DNA of 64,000 nt from Sphingomonas lenta (GCF_002288825.1 NZ_NSLI01000004.1:370501-434500), one strand, 5' to 3'; shown: positions 8,335-19,844, counted from the stretch's first letter. Notes: generated by a model not told the origin, from the letters alone. Numbers and translations are program-made.

Positions 8335-8338
<4 letters not shown>
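8090..8338 (-). CDS. Small CBU_0592-like membrane protein
   Basis: An 82-residue protein with about three hydrophobic segments ([50 protein letters not shown]). The pattern matches the CBU_0592-like domain, a short multi-helix membrane protein of unknown function. Its GTG start overlaps the acnA stop by four bases (GTGA); an internal ATG at 8320 is the alternative. Coupling on both sides (acnA, cyclase) means all three are probably on one transcript, though no functional link is evident. Confidence 0.8.
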
Positions 8339-11001
<2,663 letters not shown>

Positions 11002-11222
11002 GCGGGTCCTCTTCATGGGAGCCCGTGCGGCGCGCGGCGGCGAAGGGGACGCGCGGAGGCCTCGCGGGCAAGGTCAAGCTGGTATCGGCGCGCGCCTTAG
11101 CAAGGGGTTAGCGGCGGGGGAAGGGCAGGGTGCGGGCGGGGGTGCGATGAACCAACCGAGCGCTGGTCGGCATGGATTTCAGCATCGGCTGACGCTACTT
11201 AACGTGCCTGAGGAGAATGGCC

Positions 11223-11423
11223 ATGCGTACCACCATCGCGCTCGATGACGAACTCGTCGCTAAGGCGCAGGAGTATACAGGGATAACGGAGAAGTCGGCA
11301 CTAATTCGAGAAGCGCTGAGATCCCTGGTCGCCCGAGAGGCGGCGCGCCGACTGGCATTGTTGGGCGGGTCGGACCCTAATGCTACCGCCGCCCCACGAC
11401 GGCGGCCCGATATGGACTCGTGA
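11223..11423 (+). CDS. vapB: VapB-type antitoxin
   Basis: A 66-residue antitoxin. The N-terminus MRTTIALDDELVAKA is a ribbon-helix-helix DNA-binding segment of the VapB (DUF2191) type, followed by helix EKSALIREALRSLVAREAARR and a Gly/Pro-rich tail that would contact the toxin. The ATG at 11223 has GAGGAG at seven bases; the ATG six bases earlier is too close to it. The gene overlaps vapC by four bases (GTGA). Such antitoxins repress their own operon; the region at 11155-11170 holds a weak CCGA...TCGG palindrome that could be an operator. Base composition is lower in GC than the neighbours, which suggests transfer. Confidence 0.87.
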   Translation: MRTTIALDDELVAKAQEYTGITEKSALIREALRSLVAREAARRLALLGGSDPNATAAPRRRPDMDS

Positions 11424-11791
11424 TCCTCGTCGACAGTTCGGTCTGGATTGATCACTTCCGGCGACCCAATCCGGTGCTGGACGAGCTGCTCAGAGCCGAG
11501 AAGATCATGTCGCATCCGTTCGTCATCGGTGAACTCGCAATGGGCAGCTTGGCAGACCGGATGGCGGTGCTGGCGCGGTTGCGCGAGCTGATTGGGTCGC
11601 GCGTGTCGTCGCATGATGAGGTGATGACCTTGGTGGACGCGCACGGGCTGCACGGGCTGGGGCTGAGCTACGTTGACGCTCACCTGCTCGCGAGCACCTT
11701 ACTGACGCAGGAAGCGCGCCTGTGGACGCGTGACAAGCGGCTGCTCGCGGCCGCCGAGCGGCTGGGTGTGGCGGCCAAGCCGGTGAACTGA
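11420..11791 (+). CDS. vapC: VapC-type PIN-domain toxin ribonuclease
   Basis: A 123-residue PIN-domain RNase. The acidic residues that bind the metal are all present: Asp5 in ILVDSSVWID, Glu38 in VIGELAMG, Asp86 in SYVDAHLL and Asp105 in LWTRDKRL. VapC proteins of this kind cut tRNA or rRNA and stop growth until VapB is resynthesised. The GTG start is coupled to the vapB stop. The toxin looks intact. The pair sits between acnA and a convergent operon and is the clearest accessory module in this region. Confidence 0.9.
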   Translation: MILVDSSVWIDHFRRPNPVLDELLRAEKIMSHPFVIGELAMGSLADRMAVLARLRELIGSRVSSHDEVMTLVDAHGLHGLGLSYVDAHLLASTLLTQEARLWTRDKRLLAAAERLGVAAKPVN

Positions 11792-11807
11792 ACCGGCGGC
11801 GCGCGGT

Positions 11808-12257
11808 TCAGAGCAGTCGGGCGCGCTGTTCGGGGGTGAGCAGGGCGCAGTGGGACGCGCGGCCAAACCAGCGGTAGCGGTTGCGGGCGAGGCGCGCATA
11901 GGCGGCGTCGCGCCAGCGCTCGGGAACGAGCCGACCCAGGCGGAGAAGCCGCCACGGCCCGCCGAGGACGGCGCACAGTTTCAGGTAACCGGCGCTCGCC
12001 GTGTAACCGCGCCCGTCGGCGACGAGCAGGTAGCTCGCGTCCGGGTCTACGCCGTAGTGGTGGTAGAGCGCCGCGCCGAGCGGCGACACCGTGGGCGTGA
12101 AGTTGACGCGGCCGCGCTTGTCCCAGCGCATCAGCCGCGACGCCCCGCCCGAGCAGAGCACGCATTCGCCGTCGAAGACGAACAGGGCGCGGCCGTCGTC
12201 GAAGGCGGGCACGGCGGGGTCGTCGCGGTACGACCAGGGGCGGCCGTGCTCAGGCAT
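11808..12257 (-). CDS. DUF393 (DCC) thiol-disulfide oxidoreductase-like protein
   Basis: A 149-residue protein of the DCC family (DUF393), named for its motif D-G-x-C-x-x-C, seen here as FDGECVLCSG near residues 28-38. The family has a thioredoxin-like fold; redox activity is inferred, not shown. Conserved downstream elements are RWDKRGRVNFTP and the C-terminal NRYRWFGR. The ATG at 12257 overlaps the upstream gene by eight bases, so it is the third member of an overlapping operon with a saccharopine-dehydrogenase-like protein and a DUF2269 protein. Confidence 0.87.
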   Translation of the reverse strand: MPEHGRPWSYRDDPAVPAFDDGRALFVFDGECVLCSGGASRLMRWDKRGRVNFTPTVSPLGAALYHHYGVDPDASYLLVADGRGYTASAGYLKLCAVLGGPWRLLRLGRLVPERWRDAAYARLARNRYRWFGRASHCALLTPEQRARLL

Positions 12258-13365
12258 GCGCCGGCTCGCGATGGACGGTGATGTCGAGGCCGGCGAGCGC
12301 GCCGAGATATTCGTCGAGGTCGAGGAGGTCGAGGCAGGGCATGGCGCCGCGCCGGTCGAGGTCGCCGCGGGCGAGCTTCCGAGCGAGCAGGATGGCGGGC
12401 ATGCACGGGATATAGGGGCCGTGGCCCGACCGCGCGACGATGAAGAAGCGGACCCGTTTGGGACGGCCGTCCGGGCCCTCGCCGGACAGGACCATGTGGA
12501 AGCCCGACCGACCGGAGCCGAACCGGTCGAACAGGAAGGCCAGCCCGAGCAGGCGTCCGGCATGGCGGTCGAGCGAGCGGATCGCGCCGAGGCGCACGAG
12601 CCAGCTCAGGCCCCAGGTACCGAGATGCAGCAGCTTGAGCTCGTGGCCCGCGGCGAAGCGGATGCGGCGGAGCGTCGGGTAGCGGGCGGGGAACAGGTCG
12701 AGGTCGGGAATGTCGCAGTCGCCGAACAGCCGCCAGCCGAGCTCCGGGTAGCGTACGGCGTGGAGATCCTGCCAGCCATGGACGGTGCGGGAGATGCCGT
12801 CGCGCAGCACGGCGATCGGCTTGCCGACATAGCTCAGCACGGCGGAAGTGGTCGCGAGCCCACGGTTGGTCTGCTGGGCGGCGCTGATGCCGTAGTCGAG
12901 CGCGTCGAGCCGCGCGAAGCCGGGGAGATGGTGGTCGACCACCGCGGCGGTGAGGCAGGGGACCGAGCTCGCGCCGCCGACGACGAGCACGCCGCGCGCG
13001 CGGGCCGCCTCGTCCAGTTCGCCGATCGTGCAGACGAAACGGCGGGCGTCGGCGAGGTCGAGATAATGCGCGCCGGCGGCGATCGCGGCGCGGGCGACGC
13101 GATGATCCTGGCGCTGGAAGGGTCCGACGGTGTGGACGACGATGTCGGGGCGGGCGCGGGTGAACGCCTCGTCGAGGTCGCCGTCGATATCGAGCGCGTG
13201 CGCTTCGAGCGCGTGGGCGGCGTCGAGCGCGCGGACGAACGCTTCCGCGCGAGACCGCGACCGCCCGGCGATCAGCAGGCGCACGTCCCGATCGGGCGCG
13301 AGCGCGCGGGCGATATAGCCGCCGAAATTGCCGTAGCCGCCGATCAGAAGGACGCGCGCTACCAT
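12250..13365 (-). CDS. Saccharopine-dehydrogenase-like NAD(P)-binding protein
   Basis: A 371-residue protein. The N-terminus VLLIGGYGNFGGYIARAL is a Rossmann nucleotide-binding motif, followed by LLIAGRS, HTVGPFQRQD and CTIGELDEAARARG, a pattern common to saccharopine-dehydrogenase-like reductases. The second half (about 150-360) lacks a recognisable substrate motif. The ATG at 13365 overlaps the DUF2269 stop by seven bases, so an upstream extension is not needed. The operon context, with a membrane DUF2269 protein and a DCC protein, suggests a shared but unknown redox role. Confidence 0.83.
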   Translation of the reverse strand: MVARVLLIGGYGNFGGYIARALAPDRDVRLLIAGRSRSRAEAFVRALDAAHALEAHALDIDGDLDEAFTRARPDIVVHTVGPFQRQDHRVARAAIAAGAHYLDLADARRFVCTIGELDEAARARGVLVVGGASSVPCLTAAVVDHHLPGFARLDALDYGISAAQQTNRGLATTSAVLSYVGKPIAVLRDGISRTVHGWQDLHAVRYPELGWRLFGDCDIPDLDLFPARYPTLRRIRFAAGHELKLLHLGTWGLSWLVRLGAIRSLDRHAGRLLGLAFLFDRFGSGRSGFHMVLSGEGPDGRPKRVRFFIVARSGHGPYIPCMPAILLARKLARGDLDRRGAMPCLDLLDLDEYLGALAGLDITVHREPAHA

Positions 13366-13817
13366 GAGGGCTTGGCCACCATGAGGTGGAAGACGAGCAC
13401 GAGCCCGCCGAACGCGGGCCAGCCGAGCGCGAACCACCAGCGGAACAGCCGCCCAACCAGCGCCTCGTCGGGTGCATCGGTCGCCAGCAGGCGCTTGAGG
13501 CGGATCTGGATGGCGACGACGGGGAGCCAGCACAGACCGGCGACGACGTAGAGCGCGTAGGTGGCGACCAGCCAACAGTCGCCCCAATCGAAGCCGCCGC
13601 GCCATACGAGCCAGGCGCCGCTCAGCGGCTGGACGAGGACGGCGGGCAGCGTGAAAACGAAATCCGCGCGCACCGTCCAGGCGGCGGCGAAGCGGCGCAC
13701 GGCGGGGACGCCGCTCAGCATACCGGCCAGCATGAAAAAGGCGATGCCGAGCCCCGTGCCGAACAGCACCGTCGCGCTGACGATATGGACGGTCTTGATC
13801 AGCGGGTACGCATCCAT
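13359..13817 (-). CDS. DUF2269 integral membrane protein
   Basis: A 152-residue membrane protein with four hydrophobic segments. The start MDAYPLIKTVHIVSATVLFGTG carries the His of helix 1 typical of DUF2269. FMLAGMLSG, WLVWRGG and the end WWFALGWPAFGGLVLVFHLM also fit. A conserved His near each end could ligate heme or a metal, but this is inference. It is the first gene of the three-gene overlapping operon and is read away from the HTH gene that follows. Confidence 0.85.
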   Translation of the reverse strand: MDAYPLIKTVHIVSATVLFGTGLGIAFFMLAGMLSGVPAVRRFAAAWTVRADFVFTLPAVLVQPLSGAWLVWRGGFDWGDCWLVATYALYVVAGLCWLPVVAIQIRLKRLLATDAPDEALVGRLFRWWFALGWPAFGGLVLVFHLMVAKPSW

Positions 13818-13957
13818 CCGTCTGCCCGTACCGGCGCGGCGGTTGACGGTCCATCAACGCGCGCCGGGCAAGATACAGGCGTTCACATTTTGTTCTGTCC
13901 TACAGGCCCGCCCGCCTATATCTAGTCCGCTCGACTCGAATGGAGGGGAGAGCGGGA

Positions 13958-14461
13958 ATGGGGGACGGAGCGCCTAGGTACAGGCATGACGGGTGGACGC
14001 CCGAGCGGGAGTTGCGGTTCTGCGCGGAGCTGGCGCGGACGGGGTGCGTCAAGGACGCGTGCGCGGCGGTGGGGCTGACGACCACGTCCGCCTACCGCGC
14101 GTACAAGCGTTGTTCCGAGTTCGCGGCGAAGTGGGACGAGGCGCTGGAGAGCGAGCGGCCGATCCTGATGCAGGCGGCGTTCGAGCGGGCGGTCAACGGC
14201 GTGGAGGTCACGTATCGCCAGGGCCGCCGGACGGTGACGGTGCGCCGCTACTCGGACGCGCTACTGCGCTTCCTGATCGAGCGCGGTGACGGGAAGAAGA
14301 ATGCACGGGCGCAGCGCTGGATCAAGCCAGCCGATCCCGAGAAGACGCGCCAGGAGATCCTGCGCAAGGTCGCGGCGGTCAGGGCTCAGCGGGACCGGGA
14401 GCGGCGCGAGGAGGCGCTGGCCTTCGCCGAGCGGATGCGCGCGGAGGGCTGGGCGCCCTAA
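13958..14461 (+). CDS. Helix-turn-helix protein of unknown function
   Basis: A 167-residue basic protein. Residues 10-60 (GWTPERELRFCAELARTG, then CVKDACAAVGLTTTSAYR) read as a helix-turn-helix of the kind seen in phage terminase small subunits and resolvases. The second half is highly charged and helical (EKTRQEILRKVAAVRAQRD). No phage gene is nearby, so a cellular DNA-binding protein is more likely than a terminase. The ATG at 13958 has GGAGGGGAG at seven bases; the ATG at 13940 overlaps that site and is rejected. Function is not known. Confidence 0.7.
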   Translation: MGDGAPRYRHDGWTPERELRFCAELARTGCVKDACAAVGLTTTSAYRAYKRCSEFAAKWDEALESERPILMQAAFERAVNGVEVTYRQGRRTVTVRRYSDALLRFLIERGDGKKNARAQRWIKPADPEKTRQEILRKVAAVRAQRDRERREEALAFAERMRAEGWAP

Positions 14462-14501
14462 CTCCGGCCATGTCGCCCGAAAGCAACACCGATTAACTAA
14501 A

Positions 14502-14544
14502 ACCCGGAAGGGGCCGAATCGAGCCTTGTTCGCCCCTGCCGGGT
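14502..14544. promoter_or_regulatory. Hairpin in the leader of the first TonB receptor
   Basis: ACCCGG/CCGGGT and GGGGC/GCCCC form two stacked stems separated by a 2x2 internal loop, closing a 17-base loop. It lies 38 bases before the receptor start and 40 after the HTH gene stop. It may terminate the upstream transcript or control the receptor mRNA. Confidence 0.35.
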
Positions 14545-14581
14545 CGTTACCCTCGCGTGACAACCAGCAGGGAGAGCTCCG

Positions 14582-16987
14582 ATGACCCGTTCCGCCGCCA
14601 AGCGTTTCCTGGTCTCGAGCGTGGGGGCGTCGCTGGCGGTCCTGCTCGCCCAGCCCGCCTCCGCGCAGACGGCGGGCGGCGCGGCCGCCGGCGCGGGCGC
14701 GGAAGAGGCCGAGACGAACCAGGAGGTGGTCGTCACCGCGACGCTGCGCGCGACCACCGTGCAGGACGTGCCCTTCTCGATCAACGCGCAGACGGAGGCC
14801 GACATCCAGCGCTCGGGCGCGACGACGCTGGAGGACCTGTCGCGCAACGTCGCAGGGCTGACCATTCAGAATCTGGGGCCGGGCCAGAGCCAGGTCGCGG
14901 TGCGCGGCGTATCGGCGGGCCAGATCGTGCGCGACCAGCCGGGCGTAAAGGAGCAGGTCGGCGTCTACCTGGACGACAGCGTGATCTCGCTCTCGCTGTT
15001 CACGCCCGACCTCGACCTGTTCGACCTCAATCGCGTGGAGACGCTGAGGGGGCCGCAGGGGACGCTGTTCGGGTCCGGGTCGGTGGGCGGCACGATCCGC
15101 TACATCACCAACAAGCCGCGCACCGACCGCGTCGAGGGGACGGTCGAGGGCAACCTCAACCTGGTCGACGGCGACGACCTGGGCGGGCACGTCAAGGGCG
15201 CGGTCAACCTGCCGCTGTCGCCGACATTGGCGGTGCGGGCGGTCGGCTACTACACGCGCTACGGCGGGTTCGTGGACGCGATCCGCGAAGGGGGCGGGCG
15301 CGACGAGGACGTCAACTCGGGCGAGCGCGTCGGCGGGCGGCTGGCGCTGCTGTTCGAGCCGACGGACGCGGTCTCGATCACGCCGCGCATCGTTTATCAG
15401 GAGATCGAGGCGGACGGGTTCAACCGTCAGGACGTGTTCAACCTGTTCGGCAACCGCTTCACCACCACGCGGCCGCAGGTGACCTTCGACGAGCGCGAGC
15501 AGTTCCTGCTGCTGCGCGAGCGGTTCCGCGACCGGACGTTCATCGCCGACCTGACGGGGACGATCGACTTCGGGGGCGTCGGGCTGACGTCGGTGACGAC
15601 GTATATCGACCGCAAGATCCTGGCGTCGCGCGACGCGAGCGCGCTCACCGGATCGGTGTCGGTCGACCTCGGCTTCCCGGCCGCCGCGGTGACGATCCCG
15701 TCCAACCTGCGCGACACGACCGACCTGGAGACGTTCACGCAGGAGGTGCGCCTCCAGTCGACGGGCAGCGGGCCGTTCCAGTGGCTGGTCGGCGGCTTCT
15801 ATTCCAAGGTCGACCGCGTCTACAACCAGACGCTGCCCACCCCCGGCTACGACGCGGCGACGGACGCGAGGCTCGGCGCGGGCACGTCGGCGTCGGTCCG
15901 GAACGGGTTCGGGCCGGATTCTCCCTACAACGCCTTCCTGCCCTACGACATCGAGCAGAAGGCGGTGTTCGGCGAGGCGAGCTACGAGGCCGGGCGGCTC
16001 ACCGCGACCGCGGGCCTGCGCTATTACGACTTCAAGGAGGAGCGGCGTTTCCTATCGGGCGGCCTGTTCGCCAACGGCGACGATCGCACCGACCGGACGA
16101 GCTCCGACGGGTTCACGCCGCGCTTCCTGCTCAGCTACGAGGCGTCGGACCAGGTCACGTTCAACGCGCAGGCGTCCAAGGGCTTCCGCTTGGGCGGCGT
16201 CAACGATCCGCTGAACCTGCCGCTCTGCTCGCCGGCGGACGAGGCGCTGTTCGGCGGGTTCCAGAACTATGACGACGAGACGCTGTGGAACTATGAGCTG
16301 GGCGTGAAGTCGTCGTTCCGCGGCTTCACGTTCAACGCGGCGGCGTTCCGCACCGACATCAAGAACCTGCAGGTGACGCTGGACGCGGGTTCCTGCTCTT
16401 CGCGCATCGTGTTCAACGTCGACGAGGCGCACACGCAAGGGCTCGAGGTGGAGATCGCGGCGACGCCCGCGCCGGGGCTCGACCTGGCGCTGAGCGGGAC
16501 GGTGCTGGAGGCGGAGTTCGACTCGACGCTGCCCGAGCCGCTCGCGACCTCGACGGGCATCCGGAACGGCAATCGGCTGCCCTCGGTGCCGAAGTTCCAG
16601 CTGTCGGCCAACGCGACCTATACCCGGCCGGTGAACGACACGATGGACGCATTCGTGTCGGCGAGCTTCCAGCATGTCGGCTCGCGCTTCACCCAGCCCG
16701 CCGACCAGGAGAACAACCCGCGCACCTTTGTGGCGGGCCTGCCCTTCGGCGGCGCGCCGGCGAGCGCGTCGACGACGCTGGACCTGCGCCTGCCCGACTA
16801 TCAGCTGTTCAACCTGTCGGCGGGCCTGGAGTTCGACCGCGGGCTGTCGCTGATCGCGTACGTCAACAACCTGTTTGACGAGAATCCCATCCTCTCGTTC
16901 GACCGCGAGCGCGGCGGACGGGCGCGCCTCGGCTTCAACATCGGCCAGCCGCGCACGATCGGGGTGACGGCGCGCCAGCGCTTCTAG
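14582..16987 (+). CDS. TonB-dependent outer membrane receptor
   Basis: An 801-residue receptor that imports a ligand across the outer membrane using TonB energy. It has a cleavable signal peptide (FLVSSVGASLAVLLAQPASAQ), a TonB-box-like segment (NQEVVVTATLRATTVQDVP), a plug domain with RVETLRGPQGTLFGSGSVGG (about 150-175) and a long beta-barrel ending in aromatic Phe (RQRF). The type resembles sphingomonad receptors for iron complexes or plant-derived compounds, but no substrate can be read. GGGAGAG stands before the ATG. The stop shares CTAG with the convergent oxidoreductase gene. Confidence 0.93.
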   Translation: MTRSAAKRFLVSSVGASLAVLLAQPASAQTAGGAAAGAGAEEAETNQEVVVTATLRATTVQDVPFSINAQTEADIQRSGATTLEDLSRNVAGLTIQNLGPGQSQVAVRGVSAGQIVRDQPGVKEQVGVYLDDSVISLSLFTPDLDLFDLNRVETLRGPQGTLFGSGSVGGTIRYITNKPRTDRVEGTVEGNLNLVDGDDLGGHVKGAVNLPLSPTLAVRAVGYYTRYGGFVDAIREGGGRDEDVNSGERVGGRLALLFEPTDAVSITPRIVYQEIEADGFNRQDVFNLFGNRFTTTRPQVTFDEREQFLLLRERFRDRTFIADLTGTIDFGGVGLTSVTTYIDRKILASRDASALTGSVSVDLGFPAAAVTIPSNLRDTTDLETFTQEVRLQSTGSGPFQWLVGGFYSKVDRVYNQTLPTPGYDAATDARLGAGTSASVRNGFGPDSPYNAFLPYDIEQKAVFGEASYEAGRLTATAGLRYYDFKEERRFLSGGLFANGDDRTDRTSSDGFTPRFLLSYEASDQVTFNAQASKGFRLGGVNDPLNLPLCSPADEALFGGFQNYDDETLWNYELGVKSSFRGFTFNAAAFRTDIKNLQVTLDAGSCSSRIVFNVDEAHTQGLEVEIAATPAPGLDLALSGTVLEAEFDSTLPEPLATSTGIRNGNRLPSVPKFQLSANATYTRPVNDTMDAFVSASFQHVGSRFTQPADQENNPRTFVAGLPFGGAPASASTTLDLRLPDYQLFNLSAGLEFDRGLSLIAYVNNLFDENPILSFDRERGGRARLGFNIGQPRTIGVTARQRF

Positions 16988-18081
16988 TCGAGGCGCACCG
17001 TCCTCCCCGTCGCGGCGGAGCGGCGGGCGGCGTCGAGGATGCGGGCGACGACGAGCGCGTTGGCGAGCGACGAGGGATCGTCGTCGGGCACGGCGGCGCG
17101 GCCGCGGATCACGTCGGCGAGGAAGGCGAACGGGTCGGCGTGCGCGGGCGGGGGCGTGGCGAGCCGCCGGTCCGCCTGCTCGCCCCGGCGGCGGACGAGC
17201 AGCGTGTCGCGGTCGGGGGCGAAGAGCAGGCCCCGTTCTCCGAAGACCTGGACGTCCTTTCGGTGGTCGGGCCAGTTCCACGACGCCTGCACGATGGCGG
17301 TGGCGTCCGGGTAGGCGAGCACCAACGTCGCCTCGTCGTCGACGCGGGCGCAGGACGGGTCGGACTTCAGGCGCTGGGTGACGGCAGTGACGCTGGTCGG
17401 CGCCCGGCCGTTCATGAGCCAAGTCATGAGGTTGGCGCCGTAGCAGCCGAAGTCGACCAGGGCGCCGCCGCCGTTCGCCTGCGGGTCGGTGAGCCAGGAC
17501 AGGAACTCGGGCTGCACGCCCAGCTCCTTCGGACCATGGTGGCCGTGGCGGAACACGGCCTTGCGGATCGGGCCCACCTCGCCGCGGGCGAGCGCGGCCC
17601 GGATCGGCGCGCGCGAGGCGTACCAGGTCGTCTCGTAATTGGTGAGCAGCTGGATGCGGTGGCGACGCGCGAGCGCGGCCATCGCGTCCGCGTCGGTCGC
17701 GCTGAAGGCGAGCGGCTTCTCGACCATGACGTGGAGGCCGCGCGGGGCTGCCGCCTCGACGACGGAGCGATGCTCGGCGATGGAGCCGAACGCGACCACC
17801 GCCTCCGGCCGGACGCGGTCGAGCATGGGGGCGAGCTCGGCGTGGACGAGACGCGGGTCGAGCTTGAACTCGCGGACGTAGCGCTCGGCGACCGCGCGGT
17901 CGGGCTCGTAGATGCCGACCACCTCCACGTCGCCGCGCTTCTCCCAGCCGAGCAGCCAGGCGACATGGCCGTGGGTGAGCCGCGCCACGGCCAGACGCAC
18001 CGGGCGATCGGGCGCCTGCGCGGCGGCGGCGGACGGCAGCATCGCGGCGACGACGAGCAGCAGGGCGGCGAGGCGGAACAT
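16984..18081 (-). CDS. Exported Gfo/Idh/MocA-family oxidoreductase
   Basis: A 365-residue protein with the Gfo/Idh/MocA fold: nucleotide-binding N-terminal half and the signature VMVEKPLAFSATDADAM (about residues 95-115), including the conserved EKP. FGCYGANLMTWLMNG in the second domain also fits. It begins with a clear signal peptide (FRLAALLLVVAAMLPSAAAAQA), so it would be periplasmic, which is unusual for an NAD(P)-dependent enzyme unless it keeps a tightly bound cofactor, as glucose-fructose oxidoreductase of Zymomonas does. AAGGAG precedes the ATG at 18081. Substrate unknown. Confidence 0.85.
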   Translation of the reverse strand: MFRLAALLLVVAAMLPSAAAAQAPDRPVRLAVARLTHGHVAWLLGWEKRGDVEVVGIYEPDRAVAERYVREFKLDPRLVHAELAPMLDRVRPEAVVAFGSIAEHRSVVEAAAPRGLHVMVEKPLAFSATDADAMAALARRHRIQLLTNYETTWYASRAPIRAALARGEVGPIRKAVFRHGHHGPKELGVQPEFLSWLTDPQANGGGALVDFGCYGANLMTWLMNGRAPTSVTAVTQRLKSDPSCARVDDEATLVLAYPDATAIVQASWNWPDHRKDVQVFGERGLLFAPDRDTLLVRRRGEQADRRLATPPPAHADPFAFLADVIRGRAAVPDDDPSSLANALVVARILDAARRSAATGRTVRLD

Positions 18082-18274
18082 GGGCGGCTCCTTGGCCGTA
18101 GGTGGCGGGATCGTCCCACCTGCGATACCGTGCGGCGGCGCGAGGGGTAAAGGCGTCGGCAATCAACGGTTCACGGAGGGCGTCCTAAGGCGGGAAACAT
18201 AGGTACATCGCGCGAACATTCGGGCCTGACACGGACCTATCTTCGCGCTAAGTGGTGGAAAACCCGGAGAGAAT

Positions 18275-19720
18275 ATGAAGCGGTCGCGTTCGGTGTCGTT
18301 CCTGGCCCTATTGGCCGTCCTGACCGGCTGCGGCGGCGGTGGGGGCGGAGGCTCGTCCACGACGACGGTCGCCGCGGCGCCCGCGCCTGCGCCGACACCC
18401 GCGCCCAGCTCGACCTGCTCGTTGCGCGACCGGCAGGACTGGGCGGCGGCGCAGCTTCGGGAATGGTACCTGTTTCCTGAGACGCTGCCCGCCTCGCTCG
18501 ACCCGAGCGGCTATGCGGACGTGAACGACTATGTCGACGCGCTGACCGCGACGGCGCGGTCGCAGCGGCGCGACCGCTTTTTCACCTACGTCACCTCCAT
18601 CCGCGAAGAGAACGCGTTCTTCGAGCAGGGATCGAGCGCGGGCTTCGGCGTCAGGCTGTCCTACGACACGGCCGGCCGGCGGCTCGTCGTGTCGGAGGCG
18701 TTCGAGGGTACGCCCGCGCTGGCGGCGGGTATCGACCGGGGGACGGAGATCCTGGCGATCGGCACCTCGTCCGCCGACCTGCGTAGCGTGGCCGACCTGT
18801 TCGCGTCCGGCGGCCCGAACGCGGTGTCGAACGCGCTCGGGCCCAGCACGGCGGGGACCGCCCGGCTGCTCCGGGTCGCCGACGCGTCCGGCACGCGCGA
18901 CGTGACCGTCGCCAAGGCGGACTTCGCGCTCACCCCCGTGTCGTCGCGCTACGGCGCGCGCATCCTGAACGACGGGGGCCGCCAAGTAGGCTATCTCAAC
19001 CTGCGCACCTTCATCGACACGGCCGACGGGCAGCTGCGCAATGCGTTCGCGACCTTCCGCGCGGCGGGCGTGACGGAGGTGATCGTCGATTTCCGCTACA
19101 ATGGCGGCGGGCTGGTCTCGATCGCGGAGCTGATGGGCGACCTACTCGGCGCGAACCGGACGAGCGCGGACGTGTTCAGCATCACCGCCTTCCGGCCGGA
19201 GAAGTCGCAGTTCAACGAGACGCGCTTCTTCTCGCCCCAGCCCCAGTCGATCGCGCCCACCAAGATCGCGTTCATCGGCACGGGCTCGACCGCGTCGGCG
19301 AGCGAGCTAGTGATCAACTCGTTCGTGCCGTATCTGGGCCAGAACGTGGCGCTGGTGGGCACCAACACTTTCGGCAAGCCCGTGGGCCAGATCGCGCGCG
19401 ACCGGGCGCAGTGCGACGACCGCCTGCGCGTGGTCGCGTTCGCGACGCAGAACCGCGACCGGCAGGGCAATTATTACGACGGGCTCGCCACCACCGTGCG
19501 CGCGACGTGCCGGGCGGGCGACGACCTGAACTTTCCGCTGGGCGATCCGCGCGAGGCGAGCGTGCGCGCGGCGCTGGACTTCCTGGGCGGGCGGCCCTGC
19601 TCCACCATCGCGTCCGCGGCGCGCGAGGCGAGCGTGCAGGCGGTGGGCCAGGGCCGGCGCGAGCTCCTGACGCCCGAGCGGCCGTCGGTGGTGCAGCGTG
19701 AGGTGCCGGGGGCGTTCTGA
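18275..19720 (+). CDS. S41-family C-terminal processing protease, lipoprotein
   Basis: A 481-residue tail-specific-type protease. The N-terminus has a lipobox (LAVLTGC, Cys19) followed by a Gly run and a Pro/Ala linker, so it is probably anchored to a membrane as a lipoprotein. A PDZ-like domain spans about 120-215. The catalytic dyad of the family is Ser341 in STASASELV and Lys368 in TFGKPVGQ. Cysteines in the C-terminal third may form disulfides. CGGAGAG stands before the ATG. The substrate is unknown; the gene is divergent from the exported oxidoreductase. Confidence 0.9.
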   Translation: MKRSRSVSFLALLAVLTGCGGGGGGGSSTTTVAAAPAPAPTPAPSSTCSLRDRQDWAAAQLREWYLFPETLPASLDPSGYADVNDYVDALTATARSQRRDRFFTYVTSIREENAFFEQGSSAGFGVRLSYDTAGRRLVVSEAFEGTPALAAGIDRGTEILAIGTSSADLRSVADLFASGGPNAVSNALGPSTAGTARLLRVADASGTRDVTVAKADFALTPVSSRYGARILNDGGRQVGYLNLRTFIDTADGQLRNAFATFRAAGVTEVIVDFRYNGGGLVSIAELMGDLLGANRTSADVFSITAFRPEKSQFNETRFFSPQPQSIAPTKIAFIGTGSTASASELVINSFVPYLGQNVALVGTNTFGKPVGQIARDRAQCDDRLRVVAFATQNRDRQGNYYDGLATTVRATCRAGDDLNFPLGDPREASVRAALDFLGGRPCSTIASAAREASVQAVGQGRRELLTPERPSVVQREVPGAF

Positions 19721-19820
19721 CGGGCGGCGTGGCGGAATGGAGAATTGATGGTTCGACTCCGTTCGGCGACGGGGCGGACATGCAGGTGCTGCCGTGTCAT
19801 GCTGCGCTGACGGTGCGAGT

Positions 19821-19844
19821 GTCCGCTTTCAACCCATTGCGGAC
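19821..19844 (+). repeat. 24-base GTCCGC palindrome, 5' boundary of the first orphan-gene cassette
   Basis: GTCCGCTTTCAACCCATTGC then GGAC; GTCCGC pairs with GCGGAC. It lies 43 bases before the orphan gene and recurs, same orientation relative to the gene, after it and around a second orphan gene near 60 kb. Confidence 0.65.

Noticed and set aside
13958..14461. Phage terminase small subunit
   Set aside because: The helix-turn-helix resembles one, but no large subunit, portal or other phage gene is found nearby.
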